Assembly (NCBI RefSeq): GCF_029223585.1
Contig: NZ_CP119423.1
Span: forward strand, 1,550,001-1,614,000
DNA: 64,000 nt
Direction: 5' to 3'
DNA from: Photobacterium sp. DA100
GTDB taxonomy: Bacteria; Pseudomonadota; Gammaproteobacteria; Enterobacterales; Vibrionaceae
A program made the position numbers and the translations under genes. Below, one piece after another: positions 29,823 through 38,639 of the stretch; the first letter of the stretch is position 1, and each line of letters begins with the position of its first letter. The notes below the pieces were generated by a model, which searched no databases, had not been told where the DNA came from, and was given only the letters and a program-made list of their open reading frames with translations.

Positions 29823-31229
29823 TTAGCCAACGATGACGCCGATACTGAGCAGCGCCATGATCATTAGTGTCAGGATACCAATTAGCGGTCCGATAAAGCG
29901 TAACCAAGAAGAATAGGCGACTCGGCCGATGGCAAGCCCACCCATCACGACACCGGAGGTCGGTGTGACAAGATTAGGGAGACCGGAGGCGGACTGGAAG
30001 GCCGTTACGACAAGTTCTCGACCCACACCGGCAAAGTCAGCAAGCGGCGCGAGCACAGGCATGGACAGCACGGCCAAGCCGGATGACGAAGGCACCACCA
30101 GACAAAGGACGGCTTCAACCCAGTAAATGGCATTGATAAAGGCAATCTCATTTAGCCCACCAAGCAGGCCTTCGGCATAATGAAGAATCGTGTGGGTGAT
30201 GTTGCCATTGTCCATGACGACGACCAATCCCCGTGCGATGGCAATGATCAATGCGACACCAAGCAGATCTCTGGCACCGTTGACAAAACTGTCGGTGATC
30301 TCAACTTCTGATAAACGGCCGACAAAGCCAACCAGGATACTTGAGCCAATAAACAGGGCTGAAAGTTCAGCCATCCACCATCCAGCAACGGAAACGCCCC
30401 ACATCATGACGACAAACGTCAGGGCAAAAATGGCCAGCACGGCCTTACGGGTATTGGTGAGTTCAGGGGTTTCCTGCTGCTTGCCGTGCAGGAAATGGTT
30501 GAGGTTTTCATCACGCTGGTGGGCGACAATTGAGCGAGAAGGATCTTGTTTGACGCGCTCGGCGTAGCGCATGACATAAAACACACACAGTAGCCAGCCC
30601 AGGATAAGGATCACCGCGCGAAGGGCAAAGCCTTCCATGAAGTTGATTTCAGCTGCGTTTGAAGCAATGACGGTGGCAAAAGGGTTGATGGTCGAGCCCA
30701 AGCAGCCGATACCGGCCCCAACCATGATAATGGCGACACCGACAATGCTGTCATACCCGGCAGCAATCATCACCGGGATCAGCAGGGCATAGAAGGGGAT
30801 GGTTTCCTCAGCCATGCCATATACAGTACCGCCGAGGGCGAACAGGCCCATCAGGATAGGGATCATCCATTTTTCTCGGCCGGCCAGACGTTTCATGGTG
30901 CCGGCGATACCGGCATCAATGGCACCGGTTTCGGTCACGACAGCCAGGAAGCCTCCGATGACCAAGACAAACAGGGCGACATCAACAGCCCGTGCAACAT
31001 AGTCCGATGGGTCGTAAAAGCCCTGGATAGGAGCCATCAGGATATCAATGATGCCCTGGGGATTCGCTTCGACGGTTTGGTACGAACCCACAACCGGGAC
31101 AAGCTTGCCCAGTGTCTCATTGATTTCCATTTGGTATTGGCCTGCCGGGATCATCCAGGTCAGCAGTGCCATCAATACCGTAAGCAGCATTAAGATGGTG
31201 TAGGCAGAAGGGAATTTCAATTTGCTCAT
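29823..31229 (-). CDS. YfcC/DcuC-family permease, paralogue 1
   Basis: A 468-residue inner-membrane protein with about 12 hydrophobic segments. FPSAYTILMLLT with TWMIPAGQY at the N-terminus, GMAEETIPFYALLIPVM near 148 and VPSSSGLAVLSMPVLAPLADFAGV near 380 mark the YfcC branch of the C4-dicarboxylate/arginine-ornithine (DcuC/ArcD) family. The substrate is unknown. It lies 52 bases after an opine-dehydrogenase-like gene, so uptake of an opine or a related amino acid derivative is a reasonable guess. A second paralogue lies at 43994-45439. AAAGGA precedes the ATG. Confidence 0.88.
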   Translation of the reverse strand: MSKLKFPSAYTILMLLTVLMALLTWMIPAGQYQMEINETLGKLVPVVGSYQTVEANPQGIIDILMAPIQGFYDPSDYVARAVDVALFVLVIGGFLAVVTETGAIDAGIAGTMKRLAGREKWMIPILMGLFALGGTVYGMAEETIPFYALLIPVMIAAGYDSIVGVAIIMVGAGIGCLGSTINPFATVIASNAAEINFMEGFALRAVILILGWLLCVFYVMRYAERVKQDPSRSIVAHQRDENLNHFLHGKQQETPELTNTRKAVLAIFALTFVVMMWGVSVAGWWMAELSALFIGSSILVGFVGRLSEVEITDSFVNGARDLLGVALIIAIARGLVVVMDNGNITHTILHYAEGLLGGLNEIAFINAIYWVEAVLCLVVPSSSGLAVLSMPVLAPLADFAGVGRELVVTAFQSASGLPNLVTPTSGVVMGGLAIGRVAYSSWLRFIGPLIGILTLMIMALLSIGVIVG

Positions 31230-31281
31230 TGTTCAGTCCTTTATGGGGCCAGTGGCCCCATATTTGTCAATTGCGCTTGAG

Positions 31282-32391
31282 TTACGCTACAAAGTCCATG
31301 ATTTCTTGGGCGGAAAGGTTATCCAGCCCCATTTTTTTCAATGTGCGGCCAGTAGTGAAGTAGTTGGTATCGTTATAGGCGTTGTCAATGTGTAGGCAGG
31401 CGGTGATCATAGGGGTCTCCACCCCGGTAAGTTGGCCAAGCTCATAGCAAGGCACTAACAGGTAGGCGGCGTCCTCAGTGATATAGCGATTGCTTGCCGA
31501 GTTCGGTGCGCTGTTGAGCTTGCCGTGGGTTTCTGAAGTACGGTTGACTTCATACACGGTTTTGCAATCCATGTCGTAGAGCGCGTTCATGGCATCCAGT
31601 TCGGGCTTGAGTCTCAGGCCCAGTAAGCGACCGATGGCAAGGCGTTCGTTTTCCATTGCTGCCGCAGCCTTGGCGGTGGACACCGAACAGCAGTCTTTGT
31701 AGTAATTGAACTGGCCGTCGAAATTTTCCAACAATCCCATGTTCAGCGTGGTGAGCAGTGGATGGCCCCCGAAGTTGATATTTTCAAGGCCGGCTTCAAT
31801 CACATTGCCCAAAGCGGTGAGCGGAAGCGGCATGACCGGCTGCAGGGCGTCAATAGCCATTTGCGAGCGCTTGGCCGGGAAAGCTGCCACGGGCAGGAAC
31901 TCTTTCATGCCGAGGATTGCCAGCTGCGCTGGCCCCACAATACGTGTGGCCCACGGAATGGAAATGGCATCGACAAAGGTAATATCAAGCTGGCCGTAAC
32001 CTCTTTCGTGTTTGATTCGATTGAGCACCAAGGAGCCGTAATTACCCGGCATCAGCATGATGATCTGGCCATCGCGCAGGTGCGGCAACATCTCGATAAA
32101 CAGAGGCTCCTGGGCAAAGGATGGCACCGGAAGTACAACAAGGTCAGCATAATCGAGCGTCTCTTTAAGATCACGGCTGATCTTGTCGATGGCTTGAAAA
32201 CCAGCGAAAGTGAGTTCCACGTCGTTGAAGTGGCTGAGGGCTTCAATTCCACCACGCTGTTCAATATCTTGAAGAGGCTGATCAAACCCCTTGCTGCCAT
32301 ATAGGCAGACATCTGCACCATGCTTGGTAAAGTGATAGGCTGCTGTTAATCCGGCGTTTCCCGAGCCAATGATAGAGACACGATTTGTCAT
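31282..32391 (-). CDS. NAD/NADP octopine/nopaline (opine) dehydrogenase family protein
   Basis: A 369-residue protein with an N-terminal Rossmann fold (SIIGSGNAGLTAAYHF, residues 5-20) and the all-helical C-terminal opine dehydrogenase domain. GGHPLLTTLN near residue 218 fits the catalytic His region of that family. These enzymes join or, in reverse, oxidise secondary amine dicarboxylates made from an amino acid and a 2-oxo acid. With a permease and a LysR gene it forms a small module; catabolism of marine-animal opines is more likely than synthesis, but the direction is inference. AAAAGGA precedes the ATG. Confidence 0.88.
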   Translation of the reverse strand: MTNRVSIIGSGNAGLTAAYHFTKHGADVCLYGSKGFDQPLQDIEQRGGIEALSHFNDVELTFAGFQAIDKISRDLKETLDYADLVVLPVPSFAQEPLFIEMLPHLRDGQIIMLMPGNYGSLVLNRIKHERGYGQLDITFVDAISIPWATRIVGPAQLAILGMKEFLPVAAFPAKRSQMAIDALQPVMPLPLTALGNVIEAGLENINFGGHPLLTTLNMGLLENFDGQFNYYKDCCSVSTAKAAAAMENERLAIGRLLGLRLKPELDAMNALYDMDCKTVYEVNRTSETHGKLNSAPNSASNRYITEDAAYLLVPCYELGQLTGVETPMITACLHIDNAYNDTNYFTTGRTLKKMGLDNLSAQEIMDFVA

Positions 32392-32595
32392 GATTATTCC
32401 TTTTCAGTGTGTGTCGTTGTTTTGGCTACAGTAAGGAACCTCCCAGTTATCTCGCCAATGCTAAAGGAACAAACAGCCATGCAAAAAAGTAATGCTAGTT
32501 AGTGATAACGTTATTATCTTTTTGATTTTTAATGGGTTATTTTTTCATCTCATTGGCCGCCCATACGCGGCTCAAGTGTGATGTCGTCCCGAAGG

Positions 32596-33519
32596 TTACT
32601 CATCAAGATCTCTCATCGGGCCAATTTTCAACTGCACATCAAGGGCGTCGGCCAGCAGCATAAATTGTTCGATAAAGTGCTCGGCATGACGGTGGATCGG
32701 CTTGAGGGCTGGGTAGAGGATGTCAAATTCGAACGGCAGGCCAAAGACCAGTGGTCGCATGACCACGTTCGGGTGTTCGCTGTCGATAACGGCGGTAAAC
32801 GGGTCGGTGATCGCAATGCCAACTCCCTCTTTGACCAGCGCGGCGGCAGTGCTGGCAAGGGAGACTTCGATATGCTCGATAGTCGACAGGCTGTAACGGC
32901 GTAATAATGCATCTATACGCCGTTGGGTGGCATCTTTTTCATGGCGTATTAGCACTTGATCGGCAATATCATAGATATCGATGACCTTGCGTTTTGCCAG
33001 CGGTGAGCTGGCTGGAACCAAGCATACGCACTCGCATTCGACCCGCTGTGCTTTGGCCCCGGCCACAATGTCGTCGACAAAAGCAAAGCCGATATCGGCG
33101 GTTTGGCTTTGTATCCGGCGGATCACATCTTCCGAGCGGTACGTTTTGAAGCCCAGCTTGAGTTTAGGCGTCTGGGATAGGAAGGTCGCAACGACCCGGG
33201 GTAAAAATGCATTGGAGAGCAGTGGCATTGCCGCGATATTGAGGCTGCCAAAGTGATTGGAGCGGATTGAGTTGGCGGCTTGATCCAATCCGGCGACGGC
33301 ATCGAAGACTTTGGCGACCTCGAGGTAAAAAGCCTGCCCTTCATCGCTGAGCTCCAATCGGTTGCCTTTGCGGATGAATAATTTAAAGCCCAAGCGTTGC
33401 TCTAATGAGGACAATAATCTGCTGACGGCAGGCTGGCTGAGATGAAGGCGCTCTGCTGCGGCGGTGACGGTTTGGCATTCAATAATGGCTTTGAACGCAT
33501 TCAGTTGGGTTAGTTTCAT
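32596..33519 (-). CDS. LysR-family transcriptional regulator next to the opine module
   Basis: A 307-residue LysR protein with an N-terminal winged HTH (TVTAAAERLHLSQPAVSRLLSSLE, about 18-41) and a C-terminal substrate-binding domain. It is transcribed in the same direction as the opine dehydrogenase gene, 204 bases upstream of it, so it likely controls the opine dehydrogenase-permease genes. The inducer could be the opine or its amino acid; nodulation/octopine-catabolism regulators (NocR/OccR) are LysR proteins of this type, but I cannot place it in that branch by eye. Confidence 0.88.
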   Translation of the reverse strand: MKLTQLNAFKAIIECQTVTAAAERLHLSQPAVSRLLSSLEQRLGFKLFIRKGNRLELSDEGQAFYLEVAKVFDAVAGLDQAANSIRSNHFGSLNIAAMPLLSNAFLPRVVATFLSQTPKLKLGFKTYRSEDVIRRIQSQTADIGFAFVDDIVAGAKAQRVECECVCLVPASSPLAKRKVIDIYDIADQVLIRHEKDATQRRIDALLRRYSLSTIEHIEVSLASTAAALVKEGVGIAITDPFTAVIDSEHPNVVMRPLVFGLPFEFDILYPALKPIHRHAEHFIEQFMLLADALDVQLKIGPMRDLDE

Positions 33520-33728
33520 GGTCGTGCAGGGTTGTTCGAGTTTGCGCTAAGCTAGCAAAATCATGACTTGGTTTCTTTGAACTAACCGTGAAATTGAGGG
33601 TAACGAATTATTGTTGTTTAAAATGTCAGCAGTGTCATTAAAATTACTTATTATGTGCAGAAATAATCCAAATGGTGCTTTTCGGAGAAAGGAATAGACT
33701 AGCGCTTTTCTTTATTACCCGTACCACC

Positions 33729-34859
33729 ATGCAATGTTCTCACTTTGATCAGCAGCGCTGCCGTTCCTGTAATTTATCGGGTATGCCTTACCCACAGCAA
33801 ATCCAGCAAAAAGATGACACGCTAAAACAGTTGTTTTCAACGGTAATGCCACTGCAATGGTTGCCCGCTGTTTATAGTGAGGAAAGTGCATGCCGAAACA
33901 AGGCCAAGATGGTTGTACTTGGTGCTGCCCACCAGCCAGTGTTGGGTATAGAAGGCAGTGATAATCTGCCTGTAAGCTTATGCGGCTGCCCGCTTTATCC
34001 TAATGATATGCAGGCATTACTGGCTTATCTAGAGAACTGGATTCGAGGCGCGGGTATTCCGCCTTATAACAAGGCGAAAAAGAAAGGCGAGTTGAAATAC
34101 ATTCTGCTTACTCGTTCTCAATGTCAGGGCGAGTATATGCTTCGGTTCGTGATGAAAAGCAGAGATGCTATTGCCCGTATTGAAGCAAACCTTGCCAGGC
34201 TGCTTGCTGATTGGCCGCAAGTGACAGTGGTTTCGGTGAACCTGCAGCCAATTCATATGGCACGTTTGGAAGGGGAAGAAGAAATTTTCCTTACCGACGC
34301 TCAGCATTTGGTCGAGCAGTTCAACGGCGTGCCATTGGTGATTCGGCCAAAGAGTTTTTTCCAGACTAACCCGAAGGTCGCAGAGCAGCTATATGCGACG
34401 GCACGAAATTGGGTCAGAGAGTTGGCACCGACCACGATGTGGGATTTGTTCTGCGGCGTAGGCGGCTTTGCCTTGCACTGTGCCAATGATGTCGAACGGG
34501 TCGTTGGTATTGAAATTGAGCCTGAGGCGATTGCCAGTGCCAAGTTTTCGGCTGCACTGTTGGGGATCAACAACCTCGAGTTTGATGCGTTGGATTCTGC
34601 TCATTTTTCCCAGTTGCAAGACCGTGCACCTGAGCTGGTGTTGGTTAATCCGCCACGTCGCGGGCTAGGACAGGCATTAACCGAGCAACTTCTCGCATTG
34701 GCACCCAAATATATTATCTATTCCAGCTGCAACCCAGAAACACTTAAAAAGGACTTAATGGATTTGCATCCGTATGAGGTTCAGCGGCTGCAGTGGTTTG
34801 ATATGTTTCCTCATACGGAACATGCGGAAGTGATGGTGTTGCTCGAGCGCAATGAATAG
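33729..34859 (+). CDS. rlmC: 23S rRNA (uracil-747-C5)-methyltransferase RlmC
   Basis: Methylates U747 of 23S rRNA with SAM. I chose the ATG at 33729, giving 376 residues that begin [18 protein letters not shown], the N-terminal iron-sulfur cysteine cluster seen in E. coli RlmC (375 residues); an upstream in-frame ATG adds 19 unlike residues. The SAM site is [16 protein letters not shown] near residue 237, and the catalytic Cys is in YSSCNPETL near 336. It is a single gene with a hairpin terminator. Confidence 0.94.
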   Translation: MQCSHFDQQRCRSCNLSGMPYPQQIQQKDDTLKQLFSTVMPLQWLPAVYSEESACRNKAKMVVLGAAHQPVLGIEGSDNLPVSLCGCPLYPNDMQALLAYLENWIRGAGIPPYNKAKKKGELKYILLTRSQCQGEYMLRFVMKSRDAIARIEANLARLLADWPQVTVVSVNLQPIHMARLEGEEEIFLTDAQHLVEQFNGVPLVIRPKSFFQTNPKVAEQLYATARNWVRELAPTTMWDLFCGVGGFALHCANDVERVVGIEIEPEAIASAKFSAALLGINNLEFDALDSAHFSQLQDRAPELVLVNPPRRGLGQALTEQLLALAPKYIIYSSCNPETLKKDLMDLHPYEVQRLQWFDMFPHTEHAEVMVLLERNE

Positions 34860-34908
34860 CCACCTTATTTAATGTGTACTCTCAACAAACAGTTGTTATA
34901 ACTGTTTT

Positions 34909-34933
34909 AAGGCCTCGCAGTGAGAGGCCTTTT
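34909..34933. terminator. Terminator between rlmC and the DUF2971 gene
   Basis: AAGGCCTC pairs with GAGaGGCCTT (one bulge) followed by TTTTC, 50 bases past rlmC. It also lies just past the end of the convergent gene at 34958. Confidence 0.8.
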
Positions 34934-34957
34934 CAGTCGAAGCAAGGTAATGTGATT

Positions 34958-35872
34958 TCAATTGTATTGGGTTTTATGCCTTGCACATTGCCCGACATCT
35001 TCATAGGTTTCAGGCCTTGTTTCAGATAGCTCTCGGGCGTTGGCTTCCCACAGCAAGGCTTGCTCGCCGTACTGCGAGGTTAAGCTAGAGATAGCCAGTG
35101 AGTTTCTTTTGTCGGATTTTGCCCCGAGAATGATGACTTTTATCGACTCCATAGAAAAGACATCTTCCAAGGTACGCTTGTAATATGGGGTGATAAGGTT
35201 CCGGTTCACGCGATAGCTCAGTTCGTTCAGCGGAACCAGTGCAATGGCGCGTGACTCATCTTCGTTAATGAAGTCATGATGCTTCCAGGCAAATAGGGTT
35301 TTGAGCAAGGAAAAGAGCGAGGACTTGTAATGTGGCGCCAAGGCTTCCAGAACACTTTGCTGCTCATGTTGATGCTGCATGTCAATGGCGTTCAAATAAT
35401 CAAACAGCTCTTTGAACAGGAAAATGGTTTCCTCGATATAGTTATGTAGTGGGTCATAGCTGCACTTGAATGTCTCACTCAGCATTAGCGTTCCGCTAAA
35501 GTAGTGAGCAGAACAGGTTAGTGAGGGACTATCACTGGTGTTGTTTTTCAGTACATCGGACCGAAAACCGATACAGCTGCCGCGGCAATCATCACCATAA
35601 AAGCGCCACTGAGTAAGGGAATCACTGGTACCGGAAAAAGAGCAGACACACATGGAGTGCTGGGTTTCGATTTGGTGCAGTAGCATTTCCAGCATCATAC
35701 TGCATGTGGTGTAGTCCGAGTCACGGAGCCGCCCGGTCAGGGCATGTAACGCTTTTTTGAACTCCCCTTTGTCGTTCAAAAACTGGTAATCGGTAAACCA
35801 TATCTCTTTGTTGAGCATAACGCCAAAGAGTCCGTCCGTTGAGGTGTAATGAAACAGTGTATTTCCGTCCAC
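34958..35872 (-). CDS. DUF2971 family protein
   Basis: A 304-residue cytoplasmic protein. The N-terminus FHYTSTDGLFGVMLNKEIWF followed by FLNDKGEFK is the DUF2971 pattern. The His-Tyr-Thr opening and the ND(K/P)xE box recall ADP-ribosyltransferase-like folds, but no activity is established. The start is a GTG (revcomp of CAC at 35870-35872) with only a weak ribosome site, so it is uncertain. It is isolated from its neighbours, in an accessory-looking stretch. Function unknown. Confidence 0.8.
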   Translation of the reverse strand: MDGNTLFHYTSTDGLFGVMLNKEIWFTDYQFLNDKGEFKKALHALTGRLRDSDYTTCSMMLEMLLHQIETQHSMCVCSFSGTSDSLTQWRFYGDDCRGSCIGFRSDVLKNNTSDSPSLTCSAHYFSGTLMLSETFKCSYDPLHNYIEETIFLFKELFDYLNAIDMQHQHEQQSVLEALAPHYKSSLFSLLKTLFAWKHHDFINEDESRAIALVPLNELSYRVNRNLITPYYKRTLEDVFSMESIKVIILGAKSDKRNSLAISSLTSQYGEQALLWEANARELSETRPETYEDVGQCARHKTQYN

Positions 35873-36048
35873 AATTAGCGCCTACTTTTTTGTTATGTGT
35901 TAATTAAACAGTACTAGAGCTCTCAAATTTTGGTCAAATTAATTCATTGTAAAGTGTTAACAGCAGTCAATATTACTCACTTACTCATACACATTACTGC
36001 AGAAGCATGAACCTATATATGATAAATATGCGGTAAAAAATGCTGACG

Positions 36049-36543
36049 TTAGTTCATTTTTGATACAGCGTGCTGCTCTACCATGAACGCGATCACTTCA
36101 TCATTTAAGCAAGACTTACTGACATATTGGCGCTGTTTACCCATATGAAGGATAAAACCTAAATCGCTTTGCTGAAGTTGGTCGATTTCACTCCAGGCGA
36201 TGTTACGGGTGTTTTTACCGCTTTTATAACTCACACCGTTAGAGTCAACGTGAAATACCACTTTGCTGCCAGAGCTCATGCTGAGAGTTTGTCGCCACAA
36301 CCACCAGGCTCTCTTAAAATAAACACTAAGCGCCTCAATAATACTCAAAAAAATAAAGAACCAACCAACGTAACCACTGGGTAGCAGTTCAAATTTTACT
36401 AAAACCACCCCAAAAAGAAGAAAAAGTATTCCTTTTAAATAGGCTTGTGGAAATACAGCAGGACGGCTAGTTTGATCATAACATTCTGCTAAAAAGGCCT
36501 TGTCGATGGTGTATTCTGTGGTGAAATCAAAATCTTTAGACAT
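36049..36543 (-). CDS. YcxB-like membrane protein
   Basis: A 164-residue protein with two adjacent hydrophobic helices (about 34-50 and 57-75) and a C-terminal soluble half containing VDSNGVSYKSGKNTRNIAWSEI, the pattern of the YcxB-like family (a short beta-rich domain after two helices). It probably sits in the inner membrane. The function is unknown. No strong ribosome site precedes the ATG. It stands alone. Confidence 0.75.
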   Translation of the reverse strand: MSKDFDFTTEYTIDKAFLAECYDQTSRPAVFPQAYLKGILFLLFGVVLVKFELLPSGYVGWFFIFLSIIEALSVYFKRAWWLWRQTLSMSSGSKVVFHVDSNGVSYKSGKNTRNIAWSEIDQLQQSDLGFILHMGKQRQYVSKSCLNDEVIAFMVEQHAVSKMN

Positions 36544-36860
36544 AAGTGGCTACTTTGAGGGTTTCTGTGAGTGAGTATCCCATGCTGCGATCTCGCAACT
36601 CGCGTATTGTACAGCTTCTCGGTGCTTTTCTTTAGTTTGTTTTAATCCTCTTTTGTAAATCAATAATACCGACAGCGTCTACTCTCACTATAGCCAGTTT
36701 GTTATCCAAATTGGTATTAGATGATGCATCAACCAGCTAAAAACCTAGGCGCTCAGTAATGCGATAAAGCACAAGTAAAATAACTTATGCACGCAACTGA
36801 CAAATCAGGTGGTACCTACGGTGCCACCTGATTTGTGTTTTTGTGCCTGTAACTTATTTG
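36544..36860. other. Intergenic region with a hairpin, otherwise empty
   Basis: 317 bases between the YcxB-like start and the end of mdlB. It should hold the YcxB-like promoter. Apart from the hairpin at 36802-36840 I see no gene or RNA. Confidence 0.5.
36802..36840. terminator. Hairpin downstream of mdlAB
   Basis: An 11-bp perfect stem (AAATCAGGTGG with CCACCTGATTT), extended inside by ACC/GGT pairs. It lies 20 bases past the mdlB stop. The stem bases supply only short T runs on the mdlB strand, and the rightward strand has GTGTTTTTG after it. Likely 3' end of mdlB. Confidence 0.6.
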
Positions 36861-38639
36861 TTAATTTAGCTCTGGAGCTGAAGACTGCAACGTCGACTCA
36901 TTGAGCAATCCTGCGTAAATACCATTTTGGGTAACCAGTTCTTGGTGGTTCCCCCGCTCGACAATCTCGCCTTTTTCCAGAACCAGGATCATATCTGAGT
37001 GGCGCACTGTGCTAAGGCGGTGGGCGATTGCGATAACGGTCTTTTCTTTGAACAAGCGCTGCATGGCTTTTTGGATCAGATCTTCGGTGATGGAATCAAC
37101 TGAGCTGGTGGCCTCATCGAGCATCATTACTTGTCCGCCTTGTGCCACTGCACGGGCAAAGGAGATTAACTGGGTTTGGCCAACGGAAAGGTTAGCGCCG
37201 TTTTTATCTAACGGGAAGTCATAGCCTTGTGGTAGTTGCTCGATAAAGCTATTGGCGTAAACATAACGCGATGCCTGCTCAACCTGCTCGCGTGAGATGC
37301 CTGTTTTGCCCAAGGCAATATTGAAGTGAATGGTTTCTTCAAACAAGTGGACATCCTGCATCATCAATGAAAATAGATGGGCACAATCTTCAATGGCAAC
37401 TTCAGAGAGCTCAATGCCATTTAGTAGGATGCTGCCCTCGTAATCTTGATAGGTTTTCGAGATCAGGCGCATAATCGTTGACTTGCCTGAGCCGGTTGAG
37501 CCAACCAGCGCGATCTGATGGCCTTTTTCCAAAATAAAGGACACGTTTTTCAGCACGTAAGGGGCGTCATCTTTGTATCGGAAGCTGACATTTCTGAACT
37601 CAAGGCTGACAAACTCTTTAAGCTGTTGTTCCACTTTGTGTGTCGGCTGCAAATCACGGCCTTCCTCTTCGATTGGCTCGACGAATAGTTCTTCTATATG
37701 GTCGAACGCAGCAAATGAGCTTTGGATCGAGGCAATTTGCGAGGTGAAATCTCGGATAGGTACAAACACTTTCTCCAATGTGTTGATAAACGCAATCAGC
37801 ACACCCAAAGTCAGTGACGCCTCCAAGACTTGCCCAGAGCCGTACCAAATCATCAGTGCCACAGTGATAGAGGTAATGCCGGAGATGAAGGAAAACAATA
37901 CGGCATCGTATTTATTGACCTTCTTCTGCGCTTTTAAAAACTCATCGGTATAGCCTTTGTATTTTTGTTCGACGGCCTCTTCTGCACGGTATAACTGAAC
38001 GGTTTTGACGCCTAAGATCACTTCCTGCAAATAGCCGATACCACGGGCCAATGAAGAACGGGTGGTCAAGTGCAGTTCCCGCAGGCGGTTGCGAACATAC
38101 ATCGTCAGGTACATCACCGGTGGCATGATAACCAAGACAATCAGTGTCAGTTGCCAGTCGATAAAGAGCATCATCACTAGTAAAGCAATGGTATTGAGGC
38201 TATCTCGAACCAGCCCAACAACGGATTGGATGAATGTCTCGCCAATGGTTTCAAGATCACTGGTAAGTCGAGAAAGCGTCACGCCGTTTGGCGTGTTATC
38301 AAAATAGCTGCGGGGTAGTCTCAATACGCGGTCAACAAGCACTGAACGCATATCCGTAATAGTGTACTGGCCTGTTTTGCGCAGGTTGTAAGAATAGGTG
38401 GTATCAACAATGTAGTCGACAATCAAAACCCCAACAAGCGCCATGATATATAGCCACATGCCGTTGGTGTTTTCCTGCGAAAGGTGAGTATCAATCACCT
38501 GGATAATCAGCCATGGGAACAGCAAACTGGTTGCAACGGTGAGCGGCAACATGGAAATACCCAGGATGGCAGAGCCTTTGTATTTCTTGGCAAATTTAAA
38601 AAAGTGCTTTAGGTATTTAACATCAATGCCCTTTAACAT
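36861..38639 (-). CDS. mdlB: Heterodimeric multidrug-type ABC exporter subunit, MdlB
   Basis: A 592-residue half-transporter: a six-helix ABC exporter membrane domain (about 20-320) and an ATPase domain. Walker A is GSTGSGKST (380-388), the signature is LSVGQ (484-488, degenerate against LSGGQ) and Walker B MMLDE keeps the catalytic Glu (E509). It pairs with MdlA, whose stop codon overlaps its start by 7 bases. E. coli MdlB is 593 residues. Exported substrates of MdlAB are poorly defined. Confidence 0.92.
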   Translation of the reverse strand: MLKGIDVKYLKHFFKFAKKYKGSAILGISMLPLTVATSLLFPWLIIQVIDTHLSQENTNGMWLYIMALVGVLIVDYIVDTTYSYNLRKTGQYTITDMRSVLVDRVLRLPRSYFDNTPNGVTLSRLTSDLETIGETFIQSVVGLVRDSLNTIALLVMMLFIDWQLTLIVLVIMPPVMYLTMYVRNRLRELHLTTRSSLARGIGYLQEVILGVKTVQLYRAEEAVEQKYKGYTDEFLKAQKKVNKYDAVLFSFISGITSITVALMIWYGSGQVLEASLTLGVLIAFINTLEKVFVPIRDFTSQIASIQSSFAAFDHIEELFVEPIEEEGRDLQPTHKVEQQLKEFVSLEFRNVSFRYKDDAPYVLKNVSFILEKGHQIALVGSTGSGKSTIMRLISKTYQDYEGSILLNGIELSEVAIEDCAHLFSLMMQDVHLFEETIHFNIALGKTGISREQVEQASRYVYANSFIEQLPQGYDFPLDKNGANLSVGQTQLISFARAVAQGGQVMMLDEATSSVDSITEDLIQKAMQRLFKEKTVIAIAHRLSTVRHSDMILVLEKGEIVERGNHQELVTQNGIYAGLLNESTLQSSAPELN

